A DNA stretch of 64,000 nt from CAVRQM01 sp963732775 (GTDB taxonomy: Bacteria > Pseudomonadota > Alphaproteobacteria > Acetobacterales > Acetobacteraceae). A model generated the notes under the pieces. It was not told the DNA's origin and did not search any database. It saw nothing but the letters and a program-made list of their open reading frames with translations. Shown piece by piece: positions 26,656-34,863 of this stretch. The stretch lies in assembly GCA_963732775.1 (NCBI GenBank), contig CAVTAR010000003.1:186001-250000 (forward strand), in the 5' to 3' direction. Position numbers and translations under genes: made by a program. Each line of letters begins with the position of its first letter. Position 1 is the first letter of the stretch.

Positions 26656-27450
26656 TCAGTTCGCCGCGACCCAGCCCCGCGCGACGAATGCCTTGCGCAA
26701 TGAATCAGCGACGCCGTTGGCCAGGCTCTCGGCTTCGCGCTCCGATTCGGTCCGGCGCTCCGACAGCGCGTGCAGCCCGCCGCTCGCCACCGCCGAGGTC
26801 GCGATGTGGCCCGCCGCCGCGCCGGCGCCCATGGTCACTGCCGCTCCGGGCATGTTGCCGCTGTTGCTGTCGGCCTCGAACGACGCGAGCAGCCCGGTCG
26901 GCGTGCCGGGTGCCGCATGGTACACCTGGACGTCGGCGCCGACCTTGCTCTGCCCGGCGCCGAAGCCGATCAGGGTGCGCCGCGTCTTGTTGCCCTGGTC
27001 GACGTCCTCCACCTGCCCGCTCACCGTCACCACCGGCCCGCCTGCCGGCTCGAGGCCGGGCGGCCCGCTGGTGTTGGCGACCGCGGCCAGACCCATGGCC
27101 TGGATGCGGCGGACCAGCGTCTCGGTCACGGCCGAGCGCACCTGCGTCGCGATCTCCACCCGCCGCGCGTCCGGCTGGCTGCCGCCGATCAGCGCCTCGA
27201 GCCGGGAACGCACGCCGCTGTCGAGCTGTATCGCCTGCGGATCGGTCGCGAAATCCTGCACCACCACCACGACCGGACGCGCCAGCGGCGCGCCCTGCGG
27301 CAGTTGCGACGCGGACGCCGGCGCCTGGGTCACGCGCGTGTGGCTGCAGGCGGCCGCAACCAGCATGAGCGCCACGATGCCCGCCCGAACGCCGCCACGC
27401 CGGGTGCGCGCACTCGTTACTGGGTCAATCGCCGGCGTCGTGCTGCGCAT
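26656..27450 (-). CDS. DUF4410-like lipoprotein
   Basis: A 264-residue predicted lipoprotein with a basic n-region and lipobox VAAAC, lipidated at Cys 35. The rest has the DUF4410-like pattern: VVVVVQDFATDPQAI near residue 60, a conserved middle strand set (VVTVSGQVEDVDQGNKTRRTLIGFGAGQS), and a C-terminal helix with ADSLRKAFVARGW. Its role is unknown; it may be part of the outer envelope. The ATG at 27450 is chosen because GGGAGA precedes it and it gives the signal peptide. It is divergent from the RND pump genes. Confidence 0.6.
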   Translation of the reverse strand: MRSTTPAIDPVTSARTRRGGVRAGIVALMLVAAACSHTRVTQAPASASQLPQGAPLARPVVVVVQDFATDPQAIQLDSGVRSRLEALIGGSQPDARRVEIATQVRSAVTETLVRRIQAMGLAAVANTSGPPGLEPAGGPVVTVSGQVEDVDQGNKTRRTLIGFGAGQSKVGADVQVYHAAPGTPTGLLASFEADSNSGNMPGAAVTMGAGAAAGHIATSAVASGGLHALSERRTESEREAESLANGVADSLRKAFVARGWVAAN

Positions 27451-27560
27451 CGCGCGTCTCCCGTGGCCGGCGATGGACTTTGCGGCCGTTATGTCTAGCA
27501 TACGAATACGCACGGAGCGACCGCAAGGGGCCGGGTTGCGTTCGCGCGCGGAGGAACGGG

Positions 27561-28697
27561 GTGGGCAAGCGCGGTCGGCGACTGGTGGGCGCTGCGGTCG
27601 TGCTGCTGCTGGTCGGCTGCAAGGACAAGGGCGCGTACGTGGCCGCGCCGCCGGCGCGCGTCACGGTCGCGACGCCGGTGCAACGCACGCTGGCGCGCAC
27701 GCTCGAGGCGACCGGATCGGCCGCCGCCGTCGACAGCGTCGACCTCGTCGCGCGCGTGCAGGGCTTCGTCCAGGAGATCCGCTTCAAGGATGGCGACGAG
27801 GTGGCACCGGGGCAGGTGCTGTTCGTCATCGAGCCGGCGCCGTTCCAGGCCAAGCTGAACCAGGCGATCGCCGCCGAGGGCGCGGCGCAGGCCACGCTCG
27901 CGCAGACGCAGGCGGAGTTCCAGCGCCAGTCGCAGCTCGGCCATAGCGACTTCGCCTCGCAAGCGGCGGTGGACCAGGCGCGCGCGGCACAGCAATCGGC
28001 CATCGCCGGGGTGGCGCAGGCCAAGGCCAGCACCGAACTCGCGCGCATCGACCTCGGCTATACAAGCGTTGCCGCCCCGTTCGCCGGCATCGCCACCGCG
28101 CGGCAGGTATCGCTGGGCGCGCTGGTCGGCGCGAACGGGCCGAGCAAGCTCGCCAGCGTGGTGCAGCTCGACCCGGTGCATGTCGGCTTCGCCATCGACG
28201 AGACCGAGGCACAGCGCATCCGCGCGGCGCTGGCCGAACGCGGGCAGACGGTGCGCTCGGTGGGCAACATCCCCGTCGAAGCCGGACTGCAGACCGAGGC
28301 GGGTTTCCCGCACGCGGGCAGGCTCGACTACGTCGACCCGTCGGTCGACCAGGGCACCGGGACCGTGACGGTCCGCGCGGTGTTCGACAACGCCGACCGC
28401 GCGCTGCTGCCCGGCGCGTTCGTGCGCGTGCGGCTGCCCACGCGCCCGCCCGCGCCCACGCTGCTGGTGCCCGACGCGGCGCTCGGCGCCGACCAGCTCG
28501 GGCGCTACCTGCTGGTCGTCGGCGAGGGCGAGATCGTGCAGCAGAGGCATGTCGTGGCAGGCCCGCTGATGGACGGCCTGCGCGTCATCGACAGCGGGCT
28601 CGCGGCGACGGATCGCGTCGTCGTCGGCGGGCTGACCAGGGCCCTGCCCGGCCAGAAGGTCGTGGTCGTGGTCGGGCCGGGACCCGGCGCGCCGTGA
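27561..28697 (+). CDS. RND efflux transporter, periplasmic adaptor (membrane fusion) lipoprotein
   Basis: The 378-residue adaptor links an RND pump to an outer-membrane channel. It starts with a lipoprotein signal (LLLVGC, Cys 20), then a barrel-sandwich/lipoyl half-motif (GFVQEIRFKDGDEVAPGQVLFVIE), an alpha-helical hairpin near residues 90-150, and the second lipoyl half VAAPFAGI. Beta-barrel segments follow, ending in VDPSVDQGTGTVTVRAVF. The start is GTG at 27561, with GGAGG seven bases upstream. The stop overlaps the GTG of the pump gene (GTGA). Confidence 0.9.
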   Translation: MGKRGRRLVGAAVVLLLVGCKDKGAYVAAPPARVTVATPVQRTLARTLEATGSAAAVDSVDLVARVQGFVQEIRFKDGDEVAPGQVLFVIEPAPFQAKLNQAIAAEGAAQATLAQTQAEFQRQSQLGHSDFASQAAVDQARAAQQSAIAGVAQAKASTELARIDLGYTSVAAPFAGIATARQVSLGALVGANGPSKLASVVQLDPVHVGFAIDETEAQRIRAALAERGQTVRSVGNIPVEAGLQTEAGFPHAGRLDYVDPSVDQGTGTVTVRAVFDNADRALLPGAFVRVRLPTRPPAPTLLVPDAALGADQLGRYLLVVGEGEIVQQRHVVAGPLMDGLRVIDSGLAATDRVVVGGLTRALPGQKVVVVVGPGPGAP

Positions 28698-31600
28698 TCG
28701 CCCGCTTCTTCGTCGAGCGGCCGGTGCTGGCCAACGTGCTGGCGCTGGTCACGCTGCTGGTCGGCGGCGTCGCCCTGTGCCGCCTGCCGATCGCGCAGTA
28801 CCCGAACGTCGTGCCGCCGACGGTGCAGGTGACGACCCGCTTCCCCGGCGCCAGCGCGCGCACGGTGATGGACGCCGTCGCCCTGCCGATCGAGCAGCAG
28901 GTGAACGGCGTGCAGGGGATGCTCTACATGCAGTCCACCAGTGCGGACGACGGCAGCTACGCGCTGGTGGTCTCGTTCGCGATCGGCACCAACCCCGACC
29001 TGGCCCAGGTGCTGGTGCAGAACCGGGTCGCCGCGGCCTTGGCCGCGCTGCCGCAGGCGGTGCAGTCGCAGGGCGTGACGGTGCAGAAAAAGTCCACCGC
29101 GATCCTGCAGATCGTGACGCTGTTGTCCGACGACCCGAGGCAGGACGGCCTGTTCCTGAGCAACTACGCGACCATCGCCCTGAAGGACGAGCTGGCCCGC
29201 CTGCCCGGCGTCGGCAGCGTGGCCATCTTCGGCGCCGGCGCCTACGCGATGCGGGTCTGGATCGACCCCGACCGGCTGCGCGCGCGCGGGCTCGTGGCGC
29301 AGGACGTGGTGCAGGCGATCCAGCAGCAGAACCAGCCGGTGTCGTCGGGCCAGCTCGGCGCCCCGCCGGCGGCAGGCGACACCGCGTTCCAGGTGACGCT
29401 GAACGTCGCCGGCCGGCTGGACCAGGCGGCACAGTTCGAGGACATCGTGGTCAAGGCCGACGCGAACGGCGCGCTGGTGCGGCTGCGCGACGTGGGCCGC
29501 GTCGAACTCGGCGCGCAGAGCTACGCGCAGTCGTTCGCGCTCGATGGGCGACCGGCCGCCGGCATCGCCATCTCGCAGACGCCGGAGGCCAACGCGCTCG
29601 ATGTCGCGGCCGCCGTGCGCGCGCGCATGGCGGTGCTGGCCGCACACTTCCCGCCGGGCGTGCGCTACGCCGTGCCGTTCGACACCACGGTGTTCGTGCA
29701 GGCCTCCATCCGCGAGGTGTACCAGACGCTGCTGGAGGCGGCGGCCCTGGTGCTGCTGGTGATCCTGGCGTTCGTGCAGGACTGGCGCGCGATGCTGGTG
29801 CCGGCCACCACGGTGCCGGTGACGATCGTCGGCGCCTTCGCGGCGATGGCGGCACTGGGCTTCACGGTCAACCTCGCGACCCTGTTCGCCGTCGTGCTCG
29901 CGGTCGGCATCGTGGTGGACGACGCGATCGTCGTGGTGGAGGGCGCGGCCAGCAACATCGAGCGCGGCCTGGCCCCGCGCGACGCGGCGATCGAGGCGAT
30001 GCGCCGCCTGCTCGGCCCGATCGTCGGCATTACGCTGGTGCTCATCAGCGTGTTCCTGCCGGCCTCGTTCCTGCCGGGGCTGACTGGACGGATGTACGCC
30101 CAGTTCGCACTGGTGATCGCCGCGACCGCGCTGCTGAGCGCCATCAACGCCGCGACGCTGAAGCCGACGCAATGCGCGCTCTGGCTGCGCCCCTCGGTAC
30201 CGCCGGCGCAGCGCAACGCGGTCTATCGCGGCATCAACGCGGCCTATGCCGCGCTCGAGCGGGGCTACACCGCGCTGGTGCGGTGGCTGGTGCGCCACCA
30301 TCGCGCGGCGACACTGGTCGCGCTGCTCGTCGTCGCGGCCAACCTGGCCGTGTTCGCGCGGCTGCCCACCTCGTTCATCCCGGTCGAGGACCAGGGCTAC
30401 GTGCTGATCTCGGTGCAGCTCGCCGATGGCGCGGCGCTCGGCCGCACCGAGGCCATGCTCGACCGCGTGGGCCGCCTCGCCCGCGCCGTCCCCGGCGTGT
30501 CCCAGACGCTCGCGGTGGGCGGCGTCTCGGCGCTCGACGGCAATGCCACGCTGTCCAGCGCCGGCCTGGTCTATGTCATGCTGAAGGACTGGAGCGTGCG
30601 CGGCCGCGGCCAGGGCCTGCGGGCCATCTACGACGCGCTGACGGCGGCGCTGGCCGACGTGGACGCGCAGATCCTGGTCATCCCGCCGCCGCCGATCCAG
30701 GGCATCGGCAACGCTGGCGGCTTCACGATGCAGGTGGAGCTGCGCGACGGCAGCCTCGACCTGCGCAAGCTGCAGGCCGCGACCCAGGCGATCGTCCAGG
30801 CGGCCGCCGCGCAGCCGAGCCTGCAGCGCGTCGCGACCTCGGTGCGCGCGGGCGTGCCGCAGCTCGACGTGGCGGTGGACCGGCTGAAGGCGGAGACCCT
30901 GCGCGTCTCGCCCGGTGACGCCTTCCAGGCGCTGGCGACCGACCTGGGATCCGCCTATGCCGGCCAGGTGAGCCTGTTCGGCCGCGTATTCCAGGTGAGC
31001 GTGCAGGCCGATGCGCGCTTCCGCCAGCATCCCGCCGACCTCTCGCGCCTCGCCGTGCGCAACGCGGCGGGCCAGATGGTGCCGCTCGGCACGGTGCTGC
31101 GGCTGACGCCGGTCGCGGGTCCGGCGCTGGTGTCGCTCTACGACCTGTATCCGTCCGCCACCATCATCGGCCTTCCGGCGGCCGGCACCAGTTCGGGCGA
31201 CGCGCTGCGGCTGATGGACAGCATCGCCGCGAGGACCCTGCCGCCCGGGCTCGCCGCCGAGTGGACGGCCATGTCGTACCAGGAGCGCGCGACCGGCAAC
31301 CAGGCGAGCGTCGCGCTCGGGCTCGCGCTGCTGCTGGTCTACCTCGTGCTGGCCGGGCAGTACGAGAGCTGGCGGATGCCGCTCGCCGTCATCCTGTCCG
31401 TGCCGCTGGCCCTGGCCGGCCCGGCCATCGCGCTGTCGGCGCTCGGGCTGGCCAACAATCTCTATACGCAGATCGGCCTGCTGCTGCTGATCGCGCTGTC
31501 GGCCAAGAACGCGATCCTGGTGGTGGAGGTGGCGCGCGAGGCGATGCTGGGCGGCATGTCCGCCGGCGAGGCGGCGGTGGCGGGCGCGCGCGCCCGGCTG

Positions 31601-31810
31601 CGGCCGATCCTGATGACCTCGCTCGCCTTCATCCTGGGCGTGCTGCCGCTGCTGCTGGCGAGCGGGGCCGGCGCCAGCGCGCGGGCCTCCATCGGCCTCA
31701 CGGCGGCGAGCGGGATGCTCGCCTCGACCTGTCTCGCCATCCTGTTCGTGCCGTGCCTGTTCACGACGCTGGCGCCCGGCGCGCCAGCCCGCCGCGTGCC
31801 GCCGCCGTGA
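28694..31810 (+). CDS. RND (HAE-1 type) efflux pump, inner-membrane permease
   Basis: The 1,038-residue pump expels hydrophobic or amphiphilic compounds using the proton gradient. The N-terminus RFFVERPVLANVLALV is the first membrane helix. Two large periplasmic loops and about 12 membrane helices follow. The paired aspartates that carry protons are seen in GIVVDDAIVVVEG near residue 409. Other HAE-1 marks are FPGASARTV and LSAKNAILVVEVA. It is coupled to the adaptor gene by GTGA overlap. No TolC-like outer-membrane factor is encoded here, so it must use one from elsewhere. Confidence 0.92.
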   Translation: MIARFFVERPVLANVLALVTLLVGGVALCRLPIAQYPNVVPPTVQVTTRFPGASARTVMDAVALPIEQQVNGVQGMLYMQSTSADDGSYALVVSFAIGTNPDLAQVLVQNRVAAALAALPQAVQSQGVTVQKKSTAILQIVTLLSDDPRQDGLFLSNYATIALKDELARLPGVGSVAIFGAGAYAMRVWIDPDRLRARGLVAQDVVQAIQQQNQPVSSGQLGAPPAAGDTAFQVTLNVAGRLDQAAQFEDIVVKADANGALVRLRDVGRVELGAQSYAQSFALDGRPAAGIAISQTPEANALDVAAAVRARMAVLAAHFPPGVRYAVPFDTTVFVQASIREVYQTLLEAAALVLLVILAFVQDWRAMLVPATTVPVTIVGAFAAMAALGFTVNLATLFAVVLAVGIVVDDAIVVVEGAASNIERGLAPRDAAIEAMRRLLGPIVGITLVLISVFLPASFLPGLTGRMYAQFALVIAATALLSAINAATLKPTQCALWLRPSVPPAQRNAVYRGINAAYAALERGYTALVRWLVRHHRAATLVALLVVAANLAVFARLPTSFIPVEDQGYVLISVQLADGAALGRTEAMLDRVGRLARAVPGVSQTLAVGGVSALDGNATLSSAGLVYVMLKDWSVRGRGQGLRAIYDALTAALADVDAQILVIPPPPIQGIGNAGGFTMQVELRDGSLDLRKLQAATQAIVQAAAAQPSLQRVATSVRAGVPQLDVAVDRLKAETLRVSPGDAFQALATDLGSAYAGQVSLFGRVFQVSVQADARFRQHPADLSRLAVRNAAGQMVPLGTVLRLTPVAGPALVSLYDLYPSATIIGLPAAGTSSGDALRLMDSIAARTLPPGLAAEWTAMSYQERATGNQASVALGLALLLVYLVLAGQYESWRMPLAVILSVPLALAGPAIALSALGLANNLYTQIGLLLLIALSAKNAILVVEVAREAMLGGMSAGEAAVAGARARLRPILMTSLAFILGVLPLLLASGAGASARASIGLTAASGMLASTCLAILFVPCLFTTLAPGAPARRVPPP

Positions 31811-31895
31811 GTGTCGCGGCGACTGTTGCAAACCGTGGCGTTGGCGTCGCGTTGCCCACCGCGACGAGAGCCACCCAGGAAGGGATCCCACATCA

Positions 31896-32420
31896 ATGGC
31901 CCAGACCACATCGCACGGCGTCCATCCGGCGCTCGCCACGCCGAGCGACCTCGGCGCCAATGCCACCCGCGACATCGCCGGCGCGCTGAACAAGCTGCTG
32001 GCCGACGTGTTCGCGCTGTACATGAAGACCAAGAACTTCCACTGGCACATGAGCGGCCCGCATTTTCGCGACTATCACCTCATGCTCGACGAGCAGTCCG
32101 ACCAGATCTTCGCGATGACGGACATCCTGGCCGAGCGGGTGCGCAAGCTCGGCCAACTGACCCTGCACTCCATCGGCGAGGTCTCACGCAATCAGCGGGT
32201 CGCCGACAACGACGCGCCCTATGTCACGCCGCAGGACATGCTCGCCGAGCTGCGCGAGGACAATGGCGAACTGGTGAAGCGGATGCGCGAGACGCATGAG
32301 TTGACGGACGAGCTGAAGGACGTCGCCACCGCGAGCCTGCTGGAGGTGTTCATCGACGAGAGCGAGCGGCGGGCCTGGTTCCTGTACGAGGCGAGCCATG
32401 CCTCGCCAGGGAGGAGCTAG
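31896..32420 (+). CDS. dps: Dps family ferritin-like DNA protection protein
   Basis: Dps forms 12-mer shells that oxidise and store iron and protect DNA under stress. The 174-residue protein shows the family's inter-subunit ferroxidase ligands in NFHWHMSGPHFRDYHLMLDEQSDQIF near residue 46: His, His, Asp and Glu at the expected spacing. The C-terminal helix DVATASLLEVFIDESERRAWFL is typical. AGGAAGGGA lies upstream of the ATG. The final base of its TAG is the first base of the next gene's GTG, so it heads a small operon. Confidence 0.93.
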   Translation: MAQTTSHGVHPALATPSDLGANATRDIAGALNKLLADVFALYMKTKNFHWHMSGPHFRDYHLMLDEQSDQIFAMTDILAERVRKLGQLTLHSIGEVSRNQRVADNDAPYVTPQDMLAELREDNGELVKRMRETHELTDELKDVATASLLEVFIDESERRAWFLYEASHASPGRS

Positions 32421-32689
32421 TGGCGCCCGCGCGCTGGGCCGTGCGGTCCGCAGTCGTCCTTGCCGGCCTCATGCTCGCCTGTGTGCCGCACAGGCCGGCC
32501 GCCGCCGCGAGCCACGTCGCCGCGCCGATGCTGGGCGCGGCCAGCGCCGAGGGTTGGCTCGAACAGGTCTATTACTATCGGGGACGCTACTATCCTTACC
32601 AATATCGGGGCAGCTACTACCCGTATCGCTACCGCGACCAGTATTTCCACAACCGCTACTACCGGCGCGGACGCTGGCACTACTACTGA
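32420..32689 (+). CDS. Small secreted Tyr/Arg-rich protein
   Basis: An 89-residue protein that begins with GTG at 32420, sharing one base with the dps stop. GGGAGGAG lies at the right distance. It has a signal peptide (VVLAGLMLACVPHRPAAAAS) and a short spacer. The final 40 residues are built from Tyr, Arg, His and Phe in YYRGRYYPYQYRGSYYPYRY-like units. The tail is likely cell-surface or periplasmic. No family was recognised. Coupling to dps suggests expression under the same stress, which is inference. Confidence 0.6.
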   Translation: MAPARWAVRSAVVLAGLMLACVPHRPAAAASHVAAPMLGAASAEGWLEQVYYYRGRYYPYQYRGSYYPYRYRDQYFHNRYYRRGRWHYY

Positions 32690-32732
32690 TGCCGGCACGC
32701 GACGGGACGCCGGTGCAGTACGGCCCGCAGAT

Positions 32733-32939
32733 TTACGGCCCCCTTGGCCCGAAGTAGTGGCCGCCGCCGCCGAACAGCAGGAAGAGCACGACGAGGAGCA
32801 GGACCAGCCCCAGCCCGCCGCCTGCCCAGCCGCCGCCGCCCGCGCCATCGTAGTTGCCGTACCAGCCCCTGCGATAGCCCGTGTGGCCGAAGCCGCCGAA
32901 CGCCAGGATCACCAGCACGATCAGGATGATCGTCAACAT
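32733..32939 (-). CDS. DUF3309-like small membrane protein
   Basis: A 68-residue protein with two hydrophobic helices (LTIILIVLVILAFGGFG and LGLVLLLVVLFLLFGGG) separated by a Gly/Tyr/Trp-rich turn containing GYRRGWYGNYDG. The layout matches the short DUF3309-type proteins often found near alphaproteobacterial stress genes. Function is unknown. GGAGG stands close upstream of the ATG. It converges on the Tyr/Arg-rich gene and follows the DUF2188 gene on its own strand. Confidence 0.55.
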   Translation of the reverse strand: MLTIILIVLVILAFGGFGHTGYRRGWYGNYDGAGGGGWAGGGLGLVLLLVVLFLLFGGGGHYFGPRGP

Positions 32940-33017
32940 GCCCGCCTCCGCCCACTGCCGTCAGGCGTTCAGAACTCGCTGCGGCGGCGCACGTTCCCGG
33001 GGAGGCTGTCGGAAGCG

Positions 33018-33257
33018 TTAGGCCACCACGTCGACGTCGGGCCGGTCGGTGCCTTGCGACAACTCGCGGTGCCACTCTCCTGCCTGGTCCTGGTACTCGA
33101 TGACGAGCGTGTCGCCGGCCACGCCCTGTTCCGCGGCTGCCTGGCGCGCCGCCTGCACGGCGCGCTCGCGGCTCTCGAACGGTTCGGAGAACGAGCCGTC
33201 CAGGGTGTAGGCCCAGCCGCCATCGTGCGGGGCGATCCTGTAGTGAGCCTGCGTCAT
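33018..33257 (-). CDS. DUF2188 domain protein
   Basis: A 79-residue protein with the DUF2188 pattern: YRIAPHDGGWAYTLDGSFSEP, a helix AVQAARQAAAEQG, and a final strand TLVIEYQDQAGEWHREL. Such small proteins are often found in stress-response clusters, but their role is not known. The ATG at 33257 has GGAG upstream and starts the domain directly. The frame is open further upstream, but that sequence does not look coding. Confidence 0.65.
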   Translation of the reverse strand: MTQAHYRIAPHDGGWAYTLDGSFSEPFESRERAVQAARQAAAEQGVAGDTLVIEYQDQAGEWHRELSQGTDRPDVDVVA

Positions 33258-33359
33258 GGTGCACTCCGCCTGATGCGAGCCGCGGCGCCGCGATCGCGAC
33301 ACGCCGCGCTCTCGACACGCGCGCCCGGCCAGAGTTCCGCCGGAGCGCGACGAAAGCCA

Positions 33360-33383
33360 GGCCCGCGCGCCCGTTCGCGGGCC
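33360..33383 (-). terminator. Hairpin after the Ala/Lys/His-rich gene
   Basis: GGCCCGCG and CGCGGGCC form a perfect eight-pair stem with an eight-base loop, eight bases past the stop of the gene at 33392-33559. On the minus strand it is followed by a weak CTTTC tract, consistent with a terminator. Confidence 0.45.
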
Positions 33384-33391
33384 CGGTGAGC

Positions 33392-33559
33392 TCAGGCCGT
33401 GACGTTCACGGCGCCCTTCACGGCGGCGGGCTTCGTGGCGGCCGGGGCCGGCGCCGCGGCGGCCGGCTTGGCTGCGGCGTGCTTGGCCGTGCTGGCGTGC
33501 TTCGCGGCGTGCGCGTGGTGCGCTGGCGTGGAACTCGCGGCGTGGGCGATGGTGCTCAT
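33392..33559 (-). CDS. Ala/Lys/His-rich small basic protein
   Basis: This 55-residue reading frame has a strong AGGAG about six bases before its ATG and ends in TGA at 33392. Its composition is almost wholly Ala, Lys, His, Pro, Thr and Val, with repeats such as AKHASTAKHAAAKPAAAA, reminiscent of the tails of histone H1-like or other nucleic-acid-binding proteins. No hydrophobic segment is present. Function is unknown. It lies among dps, DUF2188 and DUF3309-like genes, so a stress or nucleoid role is a reasonable guess. The strong ribosome-binding site is the main support that it is real. Confidence 0.6.
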   Translation of the reverse strand: MSTIAHAASSTPAHHAHAAKHASTAKHAAAKPAAAAPAPAATKPAAVKGAVNVTA

Positions 33560-33685
33560 CGGAGAACTCCTGTGCGAGGGATATCGAGCGGAGTTTTTCC
33601 GGCGTCGGTACGCTGCCTCGCGCCACCGCGGGGTCTTGGAGGCCCATCCTGGGCGCTGCTGCTGAACAGGCGGTAAATCCGCGCA

Positions 33686-33711
33686 CCCTGACCGGCGCTC
33701 GCCGGCCAGGG
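33686..33711 (-). terminator. Terminator after the CUT2 binding-protein gene
   Basis: CCCTGACCGGCG pairs with CGCCGGCCAGGG (one mismatch) around a very short loop, 18 bases beyond the stop of the binding-protein gene at 33729. The following T tract is weak (ATTTACC), but the stem is strong. Confidence 0.5.
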
Positions 33712-33728
33712 CGTGAACCTGCCGCGGC

Positions 33729-34838
33729 TCAGAAGTCGAAGCCGGCGATGTTGCCGCGGTCGAACACGAACGGCGCGCCGAGCAGGATCTCGCTGCCGTT
33801 CACCACCGACAGCTTGCCGAGGTGGCCGGCGTCGAGCGAGGTCGCACCACCCTTCAGCTTGCCGTCGACCACGGCGCGCATGGCGTAGACGGCGGCGTAG
33901 CCGAGGTCGACCGGGTTCCACAGCACCACCGACTTCACGCAGCCGCTGGCCACGTACGGCTTCATCGCGTTCGGCGTCGCCAGCCCCACCACGGCCACCT
34001 TGCCGCACATGCCGGCCTGCTTCACCGCCTCGGCCGAGGCGGGGGTGGCGACCGAGGTCATGCCGAACAGGCCGCCCAACTGGTCGCCGTACTTGTTGAT
34101 CAGCGCGGTCGCCTGATTGAACGACAGGTTGTTGTCCTCCTGCGCCTCCACCGTCTCGAGCCATTTCAGCTTCGGATGGCACTTGGCCGCATAGGCGCTC
34201 ATCTCGGCGATCCAGCGCGCCTGGTTCGGCGTGGTGAAGGTGCTGGTGACGATGGCGAACGAGCGGTCCTCGCCGACCTCCTTGGCGAGATTGTCGATCA
34301 TCGCCTTGCCGATGCCGTTGAACTGCGCCTGGTTCACGAACCATTCCCGCGCGTCGGGCTGGCTGTTGGCGTCGTAGCCGACGACGTGGATGCCGCGGCC
34401 CAGCGCCTTCTTCAGCACCGGCGAGATGGCGACCGGGTCGTTGGCGGCGAACAGCACGCCGTCCACGCCGCGGGTGACGTAGTTGTCGATGAAGGTGATC
34501 TGCTGGTCGATCTTCGCCTCGGTCGGCCCGTCGGTCGTGACCTTGACGTTGCCGAGCTCGGACGCCGCCTGCTGCATCCCCTTGCTGGTGGCGTTGAAGT
34601 AGCCGATGCCGATCAGCTTCGGCACGTCCACCAGCGTGATCGGCTTGCCGGACTTGTCGGGCGCGTGAGCCGGCGTGGCACCGTCGTACGGCTTGGCGGC
34701 GACCGTGCCGCCGCCGCCGTCGCATGGCAGCGGGTTGGTGGGCAGGTCGTCGGCGCCGTCCCATTTGGCGGCGGCGCGCGCCTGGCCGGCGCAGAGCGTG
34801 GCGCCCAGGAGCATCGTGGCGAGCAGAGTCTTGTTCAT
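33729..34838 (-). CDS. CUT2-type ABC transporter substrate-binding protein (RhaS/LsrB-like)
   Basis: A 369-residue periplasmic binding protein with a Sec signal peptide (LLATMLLGATLCAGQARA). It follows the sugar/autoinducer type-1 binding fold: IGIGYFNATSKGMQQAASEL near residue 76, DNYVTRGVDGVLFAAND, HVVGYDANSQPDAREWFVNQA and GLATPNAMKPYV. Rhamnose- and AI-2-binding proteins share this architecture, so the ligand is a sugar or a similar small molecule. GGAGGGG precedes the ATG. The gene is intact, unlike the permease and ATPase genes upstream, and ends in a hairpin. Confidence 0.85.
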   Translation of the reverse strand: MNKTLLATMLLGATLCAGQARAAAKWDGADDLPTNPLPCDGGGGTVAAKPYDGATPAHAPDKSGKPITLVDVPKLIGIGYFNATSKGMQQAASELGNVKVTTDGPTEAKIDQQITFIDNYVTRGVDGVLFAANDPVAISPVLKKALGRGIHVVGYDANSQPDAREWFVNQAQFNGIGKAMIDNLAKEVGEDRSFAIVTSTFTTPNQARWIAEMSAYAAKCHPKLKWLETVEAQEDNNLSFNQATALINKYGDQLGGLFGMTSVATPASAEAVKQAGMCGKVAVVGLATPNAMKPYVASGCVKSVVLWNPVDLGYAAVYAMRAVVDGKLKGGATSLDAGHLGKLSVVNGSEILLGAPFVFDRGNIAGFDF

Positions 34839-34863
34839 CGGTCCCCTCCGTTTGTTGTCGGCA

